From Blattamonas nauphoetae (lineage: Eukaryota > Preaxostyla > Oxymonadida), in NCBI GenBank assembly GCA_033064195.1, contig JARBJD010000136.1, positions 62,001 through 126,000 on the forward strand: DNA of 64,000 nucleotides. Reading direction: 5' to 3'. Every line of letters starts with the position of its first letter. Within the stretch, counting starts at the first letter, position 1. Below, one piece after another: positions 46,601 to 59,180 of this stretch. The position numbers and the translations under genes were made by a program. The notes under the pieces are model-generated. The model worked only from the letters and a program-made list of their open reading frames with translations, had not been told where the DNA came from and searched no databases.

Positions 46601-49600
46601 TCAGAATTGTCCTGGACTCATTGCTCCAAGTTTGGTTTCGTAGAAGATTTTGCGTAAGTCCTGGTTCTTGCGGAATGTCTCCGCAGTTTTCTTTTTAGAG
46701 ATGAATAGAAGAAGGATTTCGGCGGGAATAGCGAGGACAGAGACGATGATAGGGATGAGCAAGGGGAGGCGGAATGTGAAAAATGGAGATGGAGGCTGTG
46801 CGGTGAGATCCGTGAAGAATAGGAGCAAAAACCAAAGAAGGGTGTCAACAACAGACACAACAGTGTGAACGATGAGACTGGAGAGAATGCAAAGGAGAGA
46901 AACAAACCAGAAGATAACAGCTCGCGGCCAGTATTCATTTTTCCACGGGAGATGAGTTCGGAATGACTGTGTGGGAAAGACGAACTTTGCGGAGTAGATG
47001 CAGGTAAAGACGGAGAAGAGAAGCGAACAAATGGATTGTGAAAGACTGATAACACATTCCCAAGCGTCGACTTCGCCGTCTGTTGGAGTGACAGGAGGAT
47101 TGTGGTTGAGTGAGGACTGATAGAAGACAGGTGGAGTGAATGTCGGAGAGTCAATGAGATAAATCAGCATTCTGAGGAAAGATGAAAGAAAACAAAACAA
47201 ACATTGCATGGTCCATGAGCAACACGAGAGCGAGTGGAATGAAGAAGGCGATGAATGATCTGATGGAGTATGGATTCAGATACAAGAATGGGAAGCATTT
47301 GCGAGTCCACAGAACACCACGAGGATAACTGGGTGAATCAGCTGAGAGGGAGAAATCTCTCCATGTTCCATCACCAATGTTAATTCCTAACGTCGACCCA
47401 TTTGGAAGGTGTCCCGATGAAGCACTTGTCCGAGCGAGGAGATTGCCAGAATGGTTCCAGGTGGTGATATTCACAACTTCCGTGGAGGAAGCGGATGATG
47501 CGGCCTGATCATCTGATTCACTCTTTCCACTTGTGTGTGTATCACTTTGGAATCGTTCGCTTTCTGAAACGGCTGCGATCAGACTGTCCTTCTCAACGGC
47601 ACGCGGTGGATTGCTCAATGAAATCAGAGCATTCTTTGTTGGAGTTTCAACATGTGGGGGTGGAGCAGATGCTTGTTTCTGGATCTTTGTCTCGGCTAAG
47701 TTTGCCAGAAGGTCTGGGAGCTTGTCTGGATATCGTTTGTCGGAGTGTTCCTTCCATTGATCTCGATAAATCGGTGAATACACCAAAACGAGTGACAGTA
47801 TTGGGATTGTGACCAAAACATGGAAAGCAAGCTGCACCGGCCCGATGATTGGTGGAAGACCCAAAATGGCACATACCAAATTGAGGAGGGTGAGGGACAA
47901 TGCTGATCGGGTTGAGAATGTGAAGGCCGACTGAGAGTTTCGAGCAAGTCTCTTCGCTTCTGTGAAAATATGAACTATCCGCTCCCATCGAACACCACGG
48001 ACATCCACAGTCATTGAAGCCGGTGGGATTTCAGATCGTTTAACGAGGGGAATAGACTGTTGAGAAGGATTGTTGGAATGTGTTTCAACGCTTTGGATTT
48101 TGTTTGATTTCCTTTGTTTTATCGTTTTCCGGGTGGATTTCTTTCGTTCGACGAGAACTTGACTTGTTCCCATGTGCTGACCTCCTCCGAGAACAGGACG
48201 AAAAGAGGCAAGGGCTCTTGAAAGTGGGAAGCGAGAGATTGCCCTGAAATATTCAACATGACAGGACTCTTCGTCGGATGAACTTGAGGTTGATGTGGAG
48301 AGAGAAGAGAAGGAATCTGTCTCCACCAGACTGTGCGGCTCAGAATCCGAATGTTCTGGACTTGGTGGGTTCATATTTGCAGTTAGCGAGGGTTGAGAAT
48401 CTGAGAGAGGGTGATATGAAGGGTGCCCGCGTTGTCGTCTTGGACCGAGATGAGGCCGACGAAGGTGTTGGCGCTGTGTTGTTGACGAACTGCTTTCCTG
48501 CCCAGTGAGCTTTGGATCTGTTGCTGATGGAGAAGTCTTGCCTCCTTTTTGTTCCTCTAATTCAGGGACTGGTTCCATCTCCCACTCTTTCCTCTCTTTA
48601 GCTTGTTTCCGAAGTTCCTGTTGATATTGCTTTCTTCGATGTATTTTCTTCAGTTGATCAAGGCGTTGATTTCTCATTTCTTGTCGTTCTCTCTCATAAC
48701 GATCTCTGGCTTCTCTTTTCTTCTCTCGTTTCTTTTCCTTTTCTTGAATTTTCTTTGCATCACGCTCTTCTGCCTCTTCGAGACTCTGATGTGGAATGAT
48801 TACGGGAATTGCCTCGAGAGGCCATTGTTTGTCGAACCGAAGACTGAAATGCGCTTGCTCATTGAAGAGCGGAGTTGGTGTGAATGTCGTCACATTCTCT
48901 CCAAAAGAACGGTAGAGTGAAATCATTTCCTTCACTGCCATTGGATTCGTTGATGAGAAGAGTTGCACTCGGAGAGGAACATCGTCTTTGTACACCAGGT
49001 GAGTCTTCAGGGCATCTATACCTTTTGGAATGGACGATTCGAGATCTTCTTCGCAATGGAAATTGGTGAGGGTTGCGGTCTGGGCCAGACTGTTTGCTGT
49101 GTATATGGCTGATGAAAAAGGGATGTAGCGTCTTGTGGATAAACTTGGTTGTTCCATCGTCCGATGTTTGGGTGGGATGAACGGCGATGCAAGAGACAAT
49201 GGGATGGAGGATGTAAAGTGGAGAAGATCTGTTTGTGTGAAGAATGTGGAGAGTGTGTCTGCCCATCGATACTGCTTTCGGATATTTCTCCGTAGAGGAT
49301 CGACAGCATTCTTCGACTTGGGAAAGCGAGCAGAGCCAAATGAGTGTGATGGCACACAGAGTTTGTGCAGGGGGAGTGTTGAGGCGACGACTGAATCGAG
49401 GTTATCCATGTCATACATGACCCCTTCTTTCTTGATCTTCATCTGGGATTGAGAATGACGCGTCGCAGGAGGAGGCGGAGGTTTGAGAAGGGCGTAAGTC
49501 GACGAGAGAGGAATGCACGAGTTCCAGTCTGTGTAAACTCCGAGGTCCTGCCCGAGTTGTGTTGCTCGTGGATCCTCGTCAGAAGAGAATAAAACAAAGC

Positions 49601-52600
49601 GAATTCCACATTTCTCCAGTCTTTCCACCATTCCCTTCACATCGCTGCGGATCGGAAATTGTTGAAACGCGATAAAACCAAGGAAGACTTGCTGTGATTG
49701 GCAATAAAGAATGGCTTCTGAACGAGTGAGCGAACCGGGTTTTCGCTGAGTTTTTGGAGATGCCGTGTTGAATGGTGTAACTGGTCTTGATGAGGATCTT
49801 CCGTGTGATGATGTCGATCGTGTTTTCCGATATTGCGCAATGCTGGAACGGTATGCTGGACTTATTGTGGGTACTTCGTTCATCCCAGGATGAGGAGAAG
49901 GAACAACAAATTGCGTGGGATGAGTCTTGTTGGAGAACACTGAAGGTTGAGTTGGGGGTTCTGTGTTGGAACGTGTGATTGATGGCTTAGTGCCAAAACT
50001 AGCCAGGCTCTCTGTTTCTGTTTCCCCGTGTTGGTGTGGGGGTGTATGCTTCATTCGAATGGTGGTTAGAACATTGCGGAGAGTCGAATTAGAATCTGGT
50101 TGTCCATTCACTTCGAATGGAACATCAAGCAACCCCATTGAGAGCCATTCCATTCCAAAATTCTCGTCCACATCTGCAGAAGGAGATGCTCGTCCCGAGT
50201 CTGGTGTATCATTTGGCACGAATGGAGTGGTAAAAGAGGTATGAAATTTTGAGGAGACAGTTGGAACTCGAAGCGAGATGGACGGGACTAAGACGATCTT
50301 CTTTGTTGTGTGAATTTTTGTTCTGTAGTGGAGATCTTTCTTGATTGAGGTCGGTTGATCTTGAATTGGCTTGTTGCGGAAGTGGCAACACCTTCGAGCC
50401 GAGGACGACGACGAACTTGATGAATCAGCATTTTGGGCTGACAGCCCTTTTGTGTTATGTTTGCTGAGGGTGCGTTTTTCTGGTTTGTGAGCAATGTCTG
50501 TCTCCGATGAAGTGTCGGTAGTTGTGTCGCTGAATTGATCGGAGGAATCTTCTGACTCGGAGAATTCTCTGGCTCGTTTGTGTCTTCTCCAACGGGCATC
50601 TGATATGTCTTCGTCGACAATCTCTTCCCTCCACCATCGTTCCTTCACTCGCTTCTTTCTACGTTCAAAATCACTCCCAGCGACAGCGTCTCTTTCAGCG
50701 TCTTCTGAGTCATAAAAACGAAAGTCGGCTTCTTTTTGCTTCATTGGTGGAGCTGACGTTTTCGGTTTTGTTTTGGGACGATAACCCATTTCTTCTCTCT
50801 CGACCTTTCTCTCCTCCGCCCGAATCTCCTTCTCTCTTCCCAAAATGTGATTTTCAAAATTGGCCCTTCGAGTCCGACGTCTCTCCCGTTCCGTCTCCTC
50901 CTTTGTCATCTCAAACGCAGCCCGATATCGTTCATCAATGATGGTGAATGAAAGCCCAACGAAGAGAGTGTTAAGATTGTGACGTTGTTCTTCCGTAAGA
51001 TCATGTTCGAGCGAAAGACTGTCCTGGCTGGAATCGTCGCTCGTCATTGAAGTTTTCGACTCTTCTGAGTCCTCTCTGAGTTTTTCGTTTTTGTGGTGCC
51101 TCTTTTTCCTCTTGGGTTCTGTTGGGTCTTCGATGTTCTCTCTCTTCACCATTTTGATGATGGTGGAGATGATTCGTTTCCGCTGTTCATCGTCCAATGG
51201 GCGAATCTCTTCGCCATCAAAATACTCCACACAGTTTTCGAGGATGGTGAACGGGGTGCCGACACTGTACAATTGGAGTGGCTCCTTCTCAATTGGCAGG
51301 TGTGATGCTGTGGTTTGAGTCACAGCTGTTGAAGATGTGACACTCTGTTTCTCGGATTTTTGGGAAGAACTGCTGTGATAGTCGGTTTTGTCTCCGTCTG
51401 AATCTGTTGATGACTTCCGTTTTTCTCGGCGTTTCTGACGACGCGATCGTTCTTTTCGTCGTGCGATTTGTTCGAGACGACCCCTCTGTTTCCGTTCTTT
51501 CTGGGCATCTTTATCTCGAACAACGAGCGAGAGGAGAAGGCCTTCTTTGTCGTTCATGAGCTCTTCCTCAAACTTGCGTTTGGTTGCTTCTTTGGCTACG
51601 GCATTGAGCTTTGTTTTGGCAGTGGAATAATACAGAGTGCGTTGTGATTGGATGGAGTTCAAATCTGGCGGACGATATATCTGGTTTGAATGTCCTCGCT
51701 CTTGGCTGCCTTTTGATGAATCATGTTTCGTGTCAGAGACATCGACGCTTCCGACGAGTCCAAAACGAGTGTACACTGAGAAGAGTGGAGTAAGCTGATG
51801 TTGTTGCCCATTCTCAGTTCTGGAGGCGTTCACAGGAGCGAGAAGGATGTCCGAGATCGGGTCTCCACAAAGAGTGGGGTGGTACAGGCTGAGCATCAGA
51901 GAAGTGATGTTGATTGGAGCCAGAGAACGTTGATATTTGGTCGCATCCTCGTCCTTCCATTCCATCAGCCTGGTGAATCCCCAAGGAATTGGGTTGTGTG
52001 TTTGGTTGGTGATGGATATGTTGAATGGCTGAGAGTAGATGGACGGACGAGGAAGGGTGAAGAGTGTCGGTGACAGCTGGAGATCATCCAAAGAGGTCGA
52101 TACGTTCTGGAAACAGTGAAAGTGTGATTTGACAGACTGTTTGGACAAGTGGAAGGACTTTCAAGAAGACTCCTTCTTTTTGTTGGTCAGCGAGGTCCAT
52201 GACTTCGCCAGTCTCATCTTGATTCTGTTGTGAGCCGTGATCTCTTTTCCGTTCTGAGCCACGCTGACTTCGGGGCTTGAAGGTTCGAGGGATGATCACG
52301 CTTGTAGCGAGTGGGACAGTCTGTGTTGGAGTCAAAATGAGTGAACAAGAATGAAGACCTCACTCAACGGCATCGAAGTATCTGTGAAGCAAACAATGCT
52401 TGTCTTCCCCAGTGCATCGGGTAAATGGAGGCTTCGTTCACAGAGTTCTTGTTCTCCCTTCAAAATTCGCCACACAAGTGAACGGACCTCACCTAAAGAG
52501 AAGAGAACGTCAAAAAATTGCATCGAAAGTCAAGCAAAAAGGTGTAGAATTTCAGAGAAACGGGCGTAAAACAGAGTGGAGTTCGAAAGAATGGAGACAG

Positions 52601-53316
52601 ACTTTGCTTAAATTTTAGAGCTCGCCGTTCCTTCTCAACATCACGAGTTGAATCCCATCTATATGGTTTATCATGATTTTTGCGTGGGGCCTGTAAGAAA
52701 TTGAGATATTGCAAGACAGATATTGTTTGAATTCCAAGAAACATAGTTGAGAAAAGTTGAAGATGAACGAGAAGAATAGTGTTATTTGTTCGAAGTAGAT
52801 CGAAAAAATGGTACAAAATGTTGTATTAATTAAGGAAAACCCAAGGCATACGAGGCAAACAGAAGATACATGATATAATTTGGCTGCAGAATATGCTCTG
52901 ATTGTTGAGATCATCCACGAGGTTGTAAATGGTATGACAGGAACAAGGATTAGAAGAGAATGGAGAAGTGTGACAATAACCTCTGGATAACGGGGAGGAG
53001 AAGTGAGAAGCGGAGAAAGAACCACTTTGAGCGTGAGAGGGACAATTGAGAGAATGAATGAAATAATTCCGATCAGCAGTGTGCCATGTGGAGAAGGCTT
53101 TGATTCATCGCGAGGAATACTCTGTGAATAAGCATGCCGAACTTTCCAGAAGCGATAGCCGTAGATGAAATTGAAGACATGTCCAATTTGAAGGAAAGTG
53201 AATCCAACAAGAAACTCAGGTCGTGTGGGAAAAGGACAAAGTGCAGTAATGATGATGGCAGTTACATCCAATAGAAAGATAATTATGAAAGTAAGAGGAT
53301 GCCTTAATTTTGACAT
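46601..53316 (-). CDS. TMEM94-like P-type ATPase-related membrane protein
   Basis: A multi-exon gene of about 2,000 residues. N-terminal exons code membrane helices ('MSKLRHPLTFIIIFLLDVTA', 'LIGIISFILSIVPLTLKVVL'). Then comes 'RSLVWRILKGEQELCERS' and 'SIVCFTDTSMPLSE', placed like the DKTG phosphorylation site of P-type ATPases but degenerate. The big exon has long Lys/Glu/Ser-rich inserts around conserved blocks: 'CQSQQVFLGFIAFQQFPI', 'MVERLEKCGIRFVLFSSDED', 'LSSTYALLKP', 'IPKGIDALKTHLVYKDDVPL' and 'LFSSTNPMAVKEMISLYRS', all in the TMEM94 order. C-terminal helices follow; a 31-nt intron joins 'DHAI' to 'MLIYLIDSPTF'. Animal TMEM94 is an ER protein linked to Mg2+ uptake. Its first exon has an inverted copy just upstream. 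Confidence 0.8.
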
Positions 53317-53433
53317 CTGTTAAAGGGCTGTTTTTTGTGAATCTTCCAAAAACAAATATCCATTTTTTAATTATTATCTTTCTATTGGATGTGACTGTCA
53401 TCATCATTACTGCACTTTGTCCTTTTCCCACAC
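53223..53433. repeat. Inverted duplication of the TMEM94-like first exon
   Basis: Arms 53223..53283 (within exon 1) and 53373..53433 (just upstream) are reverse complements over 61 bp with two mismatches. The loop is 89 bp and contains the start codon at 53314..53316. Read on the plus strand, the outer copy still codes 'FLLDVTVIIITALCPFPT' against 'FLLDVTAIIITALCPFPT' in the gene. Confidence 0.92.
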
Positions 53434-53727
53434 TCACTGTCTCAGACGATGCGAGTGCTCAGCAGGGGTTTTGGAACCGGAGGAAATTATGGGTAAAACC
53501 GTGATCATGGAGGCAGAGAAAGTTCACTTTTCGCCACTCTGACGCTTTGGGTGGTTCTTTTTGGAAAATAAAAAAAATACCAAATTCTACGACAGAGAAA
53601 TGGCGAGAAAATCACGGAGAAGGTTGAAAACCGCTTTTTGAGCGAATGCGGAGCTGATCGTTTTTGCTCCATTTTTTTATTTTCGCATCTTTGAATTAGT
53701 CAAAGAACTATCGGATTCCATCTTCTC
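53434..53727. other. AT-rich spacer between TMEM94-like gene and transposon region
   Basis: About 290 bp with no recognised gene. It should hold the left end of the outer hAT element, but I could not identify its terminal repeat. Confidence 0.35.
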
Positions 53728-53934
53728 ATGAACACCTTCTCCGACATTTCTCCTCCATCTCCCCCACCTCCATCCATCACACGTGCCATTCTCGAGGACA
53801 TAATCACTCGAAACTGTTTCTGTCAACCAGGTACGAATGACTCGATATTTCGACTTGATTCTGGCACTGGCGTTTTCTGTAGAACATGTGAACAGTATTG
53901 GGGCGACTCAGACCTTAATTCCGTTCCATATGTC

Positions 53935-53942
53935 AACAAACC
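53935..53942. repeat. 8-bp target-site duplication, left (AACAAACC)
   Basis: AACAAACC occurs immediately before the left end of the inserted element and again at 59435..59442 right after its right end. Confidence 0.92.
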
Positions 53943-53967
53943 TTACCTTGGGTCGGCATGTCCTCCC

Positions 53968-54006
53968 CCGAAAACCCGTGTCCTATCATAGGACACGGGC
54001 TTTCGG
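53968..54006. repeat. Subterminal hairpin of element A
   Basis: Arms CCCGTGTCCTAT and ATAGGACACGGG are perfect 12-bp complements around one base. A further CCGAAA/TTTCGG pairing extends the stem past one mismatch. It lies 25 bp from the element's left end. Confidence 0.9.
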
Positions 54007-54095
54007 AGCTTAATTAGGCGATGGGAGGGTTTTGTCTACAAAGCATGAAAATGATGTCAAATAAAGTGGTACCCTTTGATTTGAAACACAGACTA

Positions 54096-56416
54096 TAGGC
54101 TTGTCTGACCGGCACTGACCGGTCAGTTTTCACCGAAAAGTACTGACGGTCACTGACCGGAGAAATACCAGAACCCATAGTCCAGAGTTACAATTTCTCC
54201 GAAGTGTTTTCATTTTGATCCGAGATTTGCAGAAATCCCATGAAAATCAACGTAATTTCTGCTGCAGATGATTGGATTGAATTATTGTCACTTCATTCAG
54301 GCCGTCTCACTCTTCTTTACAGGCATTTGAAGATCGTGCGGTTCTTCAAAACAGTTATGGACGGATGATCGTTCTGATTCGTCATCTCTTACAGAAACCA
54401 TTATAGCTGCAAGTCCTACTTCTGTGAAATGAATCACAACGACATATTCATTTGACAATAATGCAAGAAAAGATGGTATTGTGATGTCATCCGACTCATT
54501 CTCATTTCGCTCATCAATCCCCTTATTATCCCTAAATTCATCTCATCTCGTTTTTTTTCTTCTATTTTCTCAGGATCTCTTGCCTCTGCTGTTCCATCAT
54601 CGTCTTGTACGATCTGCTGCATGCCGTTTTCTTCACGGTCAAGTTCCAGTTCTATCCTAGCTGTTTATGTGGAAATCTCATTGATCTTTGTCGTCGGTTT
54701 GATTCTTGGATATTCTTGGGGTGATCGTTCCATCTCAGTCCAACCAAAAAGGGTCGAATCTTTGATTTGAGAGGCGAATCTGAATTTACCACCCACAACG
54801 ACAGCAGATACACTCCCTCCATTCATTTCATTCCATCTCCACTGCCACTACTATTCTCAGCCATCAACCACAATGAAGTGAGATTTTACAAAACCGAAAC
54901 AACGTCCAGAACCATCGATCAAACAGCAACGAACAGAAAAGAAGAGAAGTAGTTTGTCACACATGTTCCTCATCTCTTATTCCAACTCTCTGTCCATTCA
55001 GAAACTCAATGTTGTGCTGAAGTTGATTCTCGATAAGGTTGGAGGGAAGAATCCGGATCTCGTTGTGAAAGTTTGATGATCAGTGCAAACATAGACCAAG
55101 ACTGGACTTATTGTATTGTCATTTCTCGCTTTACTTCATCTGGTCTTCATCAACAAAACAACACTCGATGTGAATGTCAAAACTAAATAAAATCTGAGAG
55201 ATTAAGTGAACGGGATCTTCTCCAGCCGACTGATTGTGGAGAAAGGAGAATGTCTGTGACAAGACCAGATGATTTCTCCAACAGCTGCTGACTGACACTT
55301 GTGACAACGAAAAGATTGGAGGGTACGTGGATGAACATCAGATGCACTCCCTGCACACAGCCATCCACATACTCCACAACTGTCAACTTCTTCTCTGCTG
55401 CGTTAGAAGGGGAGAAGCCCATCCGATGTGGGGAGTCCATCTGACAAGTGCGGTGAGTGAGGAACAGTGTCAGAGTGCTCAGACAGATCGAGGAAGCCGA
55501 ACTGAGAAGGCGGTGGAGAGACGATGGTTGGGTTTGGAGTGTGTTGAAGGCTGTCGACGCTGCCGTTCTATTATGGGTGTGTTGGTGTTGGGTTCCCTTT
55601 CGACTAGAGAGTGGCTGGGAGAAACTCATGCCCTTCGATTGTTGCTGTGTCGTCGGCCACGGCAACACCTGATGAGGACGATTGCCGGCATTGGTGCAAC
55701 ATCAAGTTCTGTCTGATGAGTAGGATCTTGTCGAGGAAGGTCGTTTCGGAGGGAATTTGGACTTTCCTGGCATAAACAGCAGGAGGGATAACTTCAATCG
55801 CATGTTGGTCAGTATCCCACAAGTGCTAGAGAGCAGCAGTGGCAGAAATCCGAAGTGGCGTCAGGGCAGAGGGGAAAGCAGACAAGAGAGTCATACTCGA
55901 TAGAGATATGATGGAGAGGAGTGAACGGGGACAACAAAAGTCTGAGAGGTAGAAAAAGGAGGAAAAGAGACTTGATTAGATGGACTGATGACGTCGCAAT
56001 GAATGGAAGTCTGAAATCAACAAAAAAAGAGATTGAAATGCGAAAAGAAGACCTAGAAACTGTCCTGTGACTTCGATTCACGATGAGAGCAAAAGATTGA
56101 GGAGACGTCATCAAGATGTGTGTTTCGGCTCCGATTAGTCCTGAATCCCGTATTGAGGTCGATTATCTGAAGAAAAGTGAGAATAAGACAGAGATGGTGA
56201 GAAAAAATCAGTTCCAACGAACGAGGAACGTAGAGCCGAACAAATAATTGAAACCAGAGTGCCAAACGGTATCCAGAAGCAGCTTCCAACATGCATATCT
56301 GTAAATGTCTTAGTTTCTTGTTCATAGCACGTGATTTCATGTTCAGGTTAGATCTGACCCTTTGAAAAATTTCGGACTGACACTGACCGGCACTTTTGGC
56401 CGGTCAGACAAGCCTA
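54096..56416. mobile_element. hAT-type DNA element C nested in element A
   Basis: 2,321 bp with 17-bp inverted ends TAGGCTTGTCTGACCGG and its complement. The ends are followed inside by further CTGACCGG words in both orientations. Both sides carry the 8-bp duplication ACAGACTA (54088..54095 and 56417..56424). TAGG-type ends and 8-bp duplications are standard for hAT elements. Inside are several gene-like frames with apparent introns but no recognisable transposase, so it is non-autonomous and may carry captured host sequence. It landed 153 bp from the left end of element A, making it the youngest of the three. Confidence 0.88.
55183..56340 (-). other. Gene-like frames carried inside element C
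   Basis: Minus-strand frames code 'MNKKLRHLQICMLEAASGYR', 'QHAIEVIPPAVYARKVQIPS', 'TFLDKILLIRQNLMLHQ' and 'VVEYVDGCVQGVHLMFIHVP' in succession, separated by intron-like gaps. The composition is protein-like and longin-domain-like in the last block, but I cannot name a family. This could be host exons captured by the transposon, or chance. Confidence 0.3.
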
Positions 56417-56424
56417 ACAGACTA

Positions 56425-58900
56425 CATTTTCACATCCATTTTGGATGAATTAGATACGAAAAGGGTGGCTGAGATTTGATCAGATCTGTCAAAATGATTA
56501 TGGTCCGATCAGTGTCGTGATTCGACAAAATACATTTCTTTCATCACAAACATCACATGATGGAGAAATTTACATGACAGAAGTGGGAAATTGATGAATG
56601 TGAGATCAGGGATAGTCCAGATGAAAGAGATCAGAGCCACCAACAATGCAGATTGTATCTCAACATGTGCAACGGCTATTTCACTCCAATGGTCAATGGT
56701 GTCTTTTCTCTGCCTCCACTCATCCTCTTCTTACGCTGGGCCATTTCCTTCGTCTCCTTCACACACTTCTCCGTCGGCACCTGTGATCGCCTCAAGTTTG
56801 TCGGTTGTACGATCTCGCTCAGATAAGCCGCGAAATTAGTCGGAAGTGAGTGTGATCTGTCTAATATTCTCGTCGAGCTACGGTGGAGTAGCGTCAGGGT
56901 GCGGAATGACGGGATGAGTGTGATTGGTTTGGGATTCTGCTTAATCTCCCTTGTCTTGTTCAACATTGTCTTTTTCAGTTCGCTTTCCTTCTTTCTGTCC
57001 TATTTCTGTCGTTGTTAGTTTGTTCTCCGCATCACTGAGCCCTTCCGCCACTCGTCTTTTCGCATGCCTCTTCGCCTCATTCAAACATCTCCTTCACCCT
57101 TTACCACATCCCCCCACTTCACCCACACCTTCCACACTGCATTTTTGGTCATTGCTAGTTAAAATCGGCAACAAGTGTCCCAATGTGAATGCGGCGTTGG
57201 AGAGTGTGTTGATTCCTTTTCATCCCTCCTCCAAGGCAAAGCGAGATTCTTAGCATTTCTTTCATTTCGTTGGATTGGTACTGAAGAGGGTGAATATGAA
57301 GAGAGATGGCGGAGACCAGCAAAAGTGCAAGATGACAATATGGTGGAGCGAGGAATAAAGGAGCTTGTCGAGGAAGAATAACGACGGCCTCTAAAAATGA
57401 CTCGGAGCGAGGAATACAGACTGAACCTGTGTATGTTGAATTGTCAATTCAGTCAAGGAGAGAGGCGGATTGATCTTGGGGGTGATCATGTGAAACAAAG
57501 AGACTTATCGGATGGCAATACGAATGAGGCGTATTCGTTGCAATTGGAGAGTGTAGATGAACACGATCTGTCGAGAGAAGCTGATTTAGACAAGGTTTGC
57601 GTTGGTAAACTGGAGATGAGTCGGATCGAGACTTTGGGGTCGAGCTACGGACTGTCCGGAGAGACGTGCATTTTTGTCAACAATATTGTGTGTAAAGCTT
57701 CGTTTGGTTGGTTCTTTACGACGAGAGATGACTCTTGTTGTGAATGAAGAATTGACGACGAAGGTTTGGGAATCTGATCTTTTGATGTGGCCACGGACAG
57801 GATGTTTGTAACAGACAAATTCCAAAGATTGAACATTGGTTTCATTGAATCAGTCTTGCTGTGAAGAAGATCCGACGGCGACGATCCGAAGAAGTGTTGG
57901 ATGTGATCTAATACGAAAAAGAATAACCAAAAAGTGATTGAAATGGAAAACACACAGGTCGGGCCGGAAGATAAAGGAAACCGTTTGCAGTTTGGAGAAG
58001 TGAGGCTCTGGCGTTTCGAATTGAAATGATGTGACAAAGTCATGGTCATAGTGTCTCTTATATGTCGATAGAAAGAAGTAATTGAGCAATAACGGGGTCT
58101 GAATAACCAAGGAGATCATTGTGACGAAGCGAAGGGGGAGGGAGGAAGGATGAACTGAAGAAATGATGAGATCATGAGAAGATGGACGGAGGAAGTGGTT
58201 CATAAAAAATTGAGTGGTAATCAGATGATGAAAGGAATATAGGAAGAGGGAAGTCGCACACTTCGATTTCCGAACACCCATTAAACCCCACATATGTTGG
58301 CGATGTCGAAGGAGCCTCGGTTGAGTTGACCATCATGGCTGATGAGAGAGAAAAGAGGGAGGCAGGATGGACTGAAACGAAAGAGAAAAGAAGAGGGGAA
58401 GAGAAGTGCTTCAGAATGAGAAGAGGTCAAACTTTCTTTCTGTTGGGGGTGTGTACTGGCTAGAACCCGACTCAATGGTTCTTTCGAGGATGCCCTCTGC
58501 TTGTATCCCATCTGAATCTTTCGCTTTTCTTGTTCATTCCAATCTCTTTCCCAGAACGTCTCAGCAGGACTATCATGAAGGGGTCTGTCATCCATCTCTC
58601 CCTTCTATTCTTCTTCATCCTTTCTAGTATTGTGATCCTGTCATCAACTCAAATTATCTTTTCTCTTTGAATGTTGCCTTTTCAACCCTCTCCAACAGGT
58701 CTTCCTGTCTCTTGTGGAACTTCTTGTCTCAATTGAGGAATCTATTCTTGATCAAATCATTTAGAGAGGTAAATATGATGATAAACAATACAATAAGAGC
58801 AGACTTGTCCCTTCATTTACTCAACTTTCTTCTTAGTTCGGATTCTTCAGTGGTCATCTCAATCACAAGATCTGTGGTCTAAAACATGAGAGTGAGAAAA
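56425..58900. other. Interior of element A, no recognised gene
   Basis: About 2.5 kb. Plus-strand frames at 56591..57381 are Ser/Pro-rich with hydrophobic runs. Minus-strand frames at 57645..58293 are rich in Phe, Leu and His with possible membrane helices ('FVTMISLVIQTPLLLNYFF'). None matches a transposase or a known host protein by eye. Confidence 0.35.
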
Positions 58901-59028
58901 GTTTATTTACAATAACGAGAAAAGAGCAGACAGGGTTCATCTCCGAACCAGTCTCCAGACATGAAAGTGTCATTTCGATGATTTGAGTGGGCAATTACCA
59001 AAATGTTGGTTTGATAGGACAGATCTGG

Positions 59029-59180
59029 CCACCATAGGACACGATAGGACAGGACAGGACAATTGTCCTCCCTCGATTTTATTGCGAAATTGTGATGCAA
59101 GTATTGTGAATGCGTCAAATACCTTCCATGTCCTATGGTTTGAGCCCGATTCAGAATTGTCCTATCGTGTCCTATGGTGG
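59029..59180. repeat. Inverted pair of 23-bp subterminal repeats in element A
   Basis: 59029..59051 and 59158..59180 are perfect complements (CCACCATAGGACACGATAGG plus ACA). The words TGTCCTAT and ATAGGACA recur many times in 59010..59420. Such clusters near hAT ends are usually transposase-binding sites. Confidence 0.85.

Noticed and set aside
53943-53995. Hairpin at the left of element A as a transcription terminator
   Set aside because: Its stem uses the same TGTCCTAT word that is repeated at the other end of the transposon, so it is part of the element's subterminal structure.
59029-59180. Separate small MITE inside element A
   Set aside because: The 23-bp inverted pair lacks a flanking target duplication, so it is better explained as subterminal repeats of element A.
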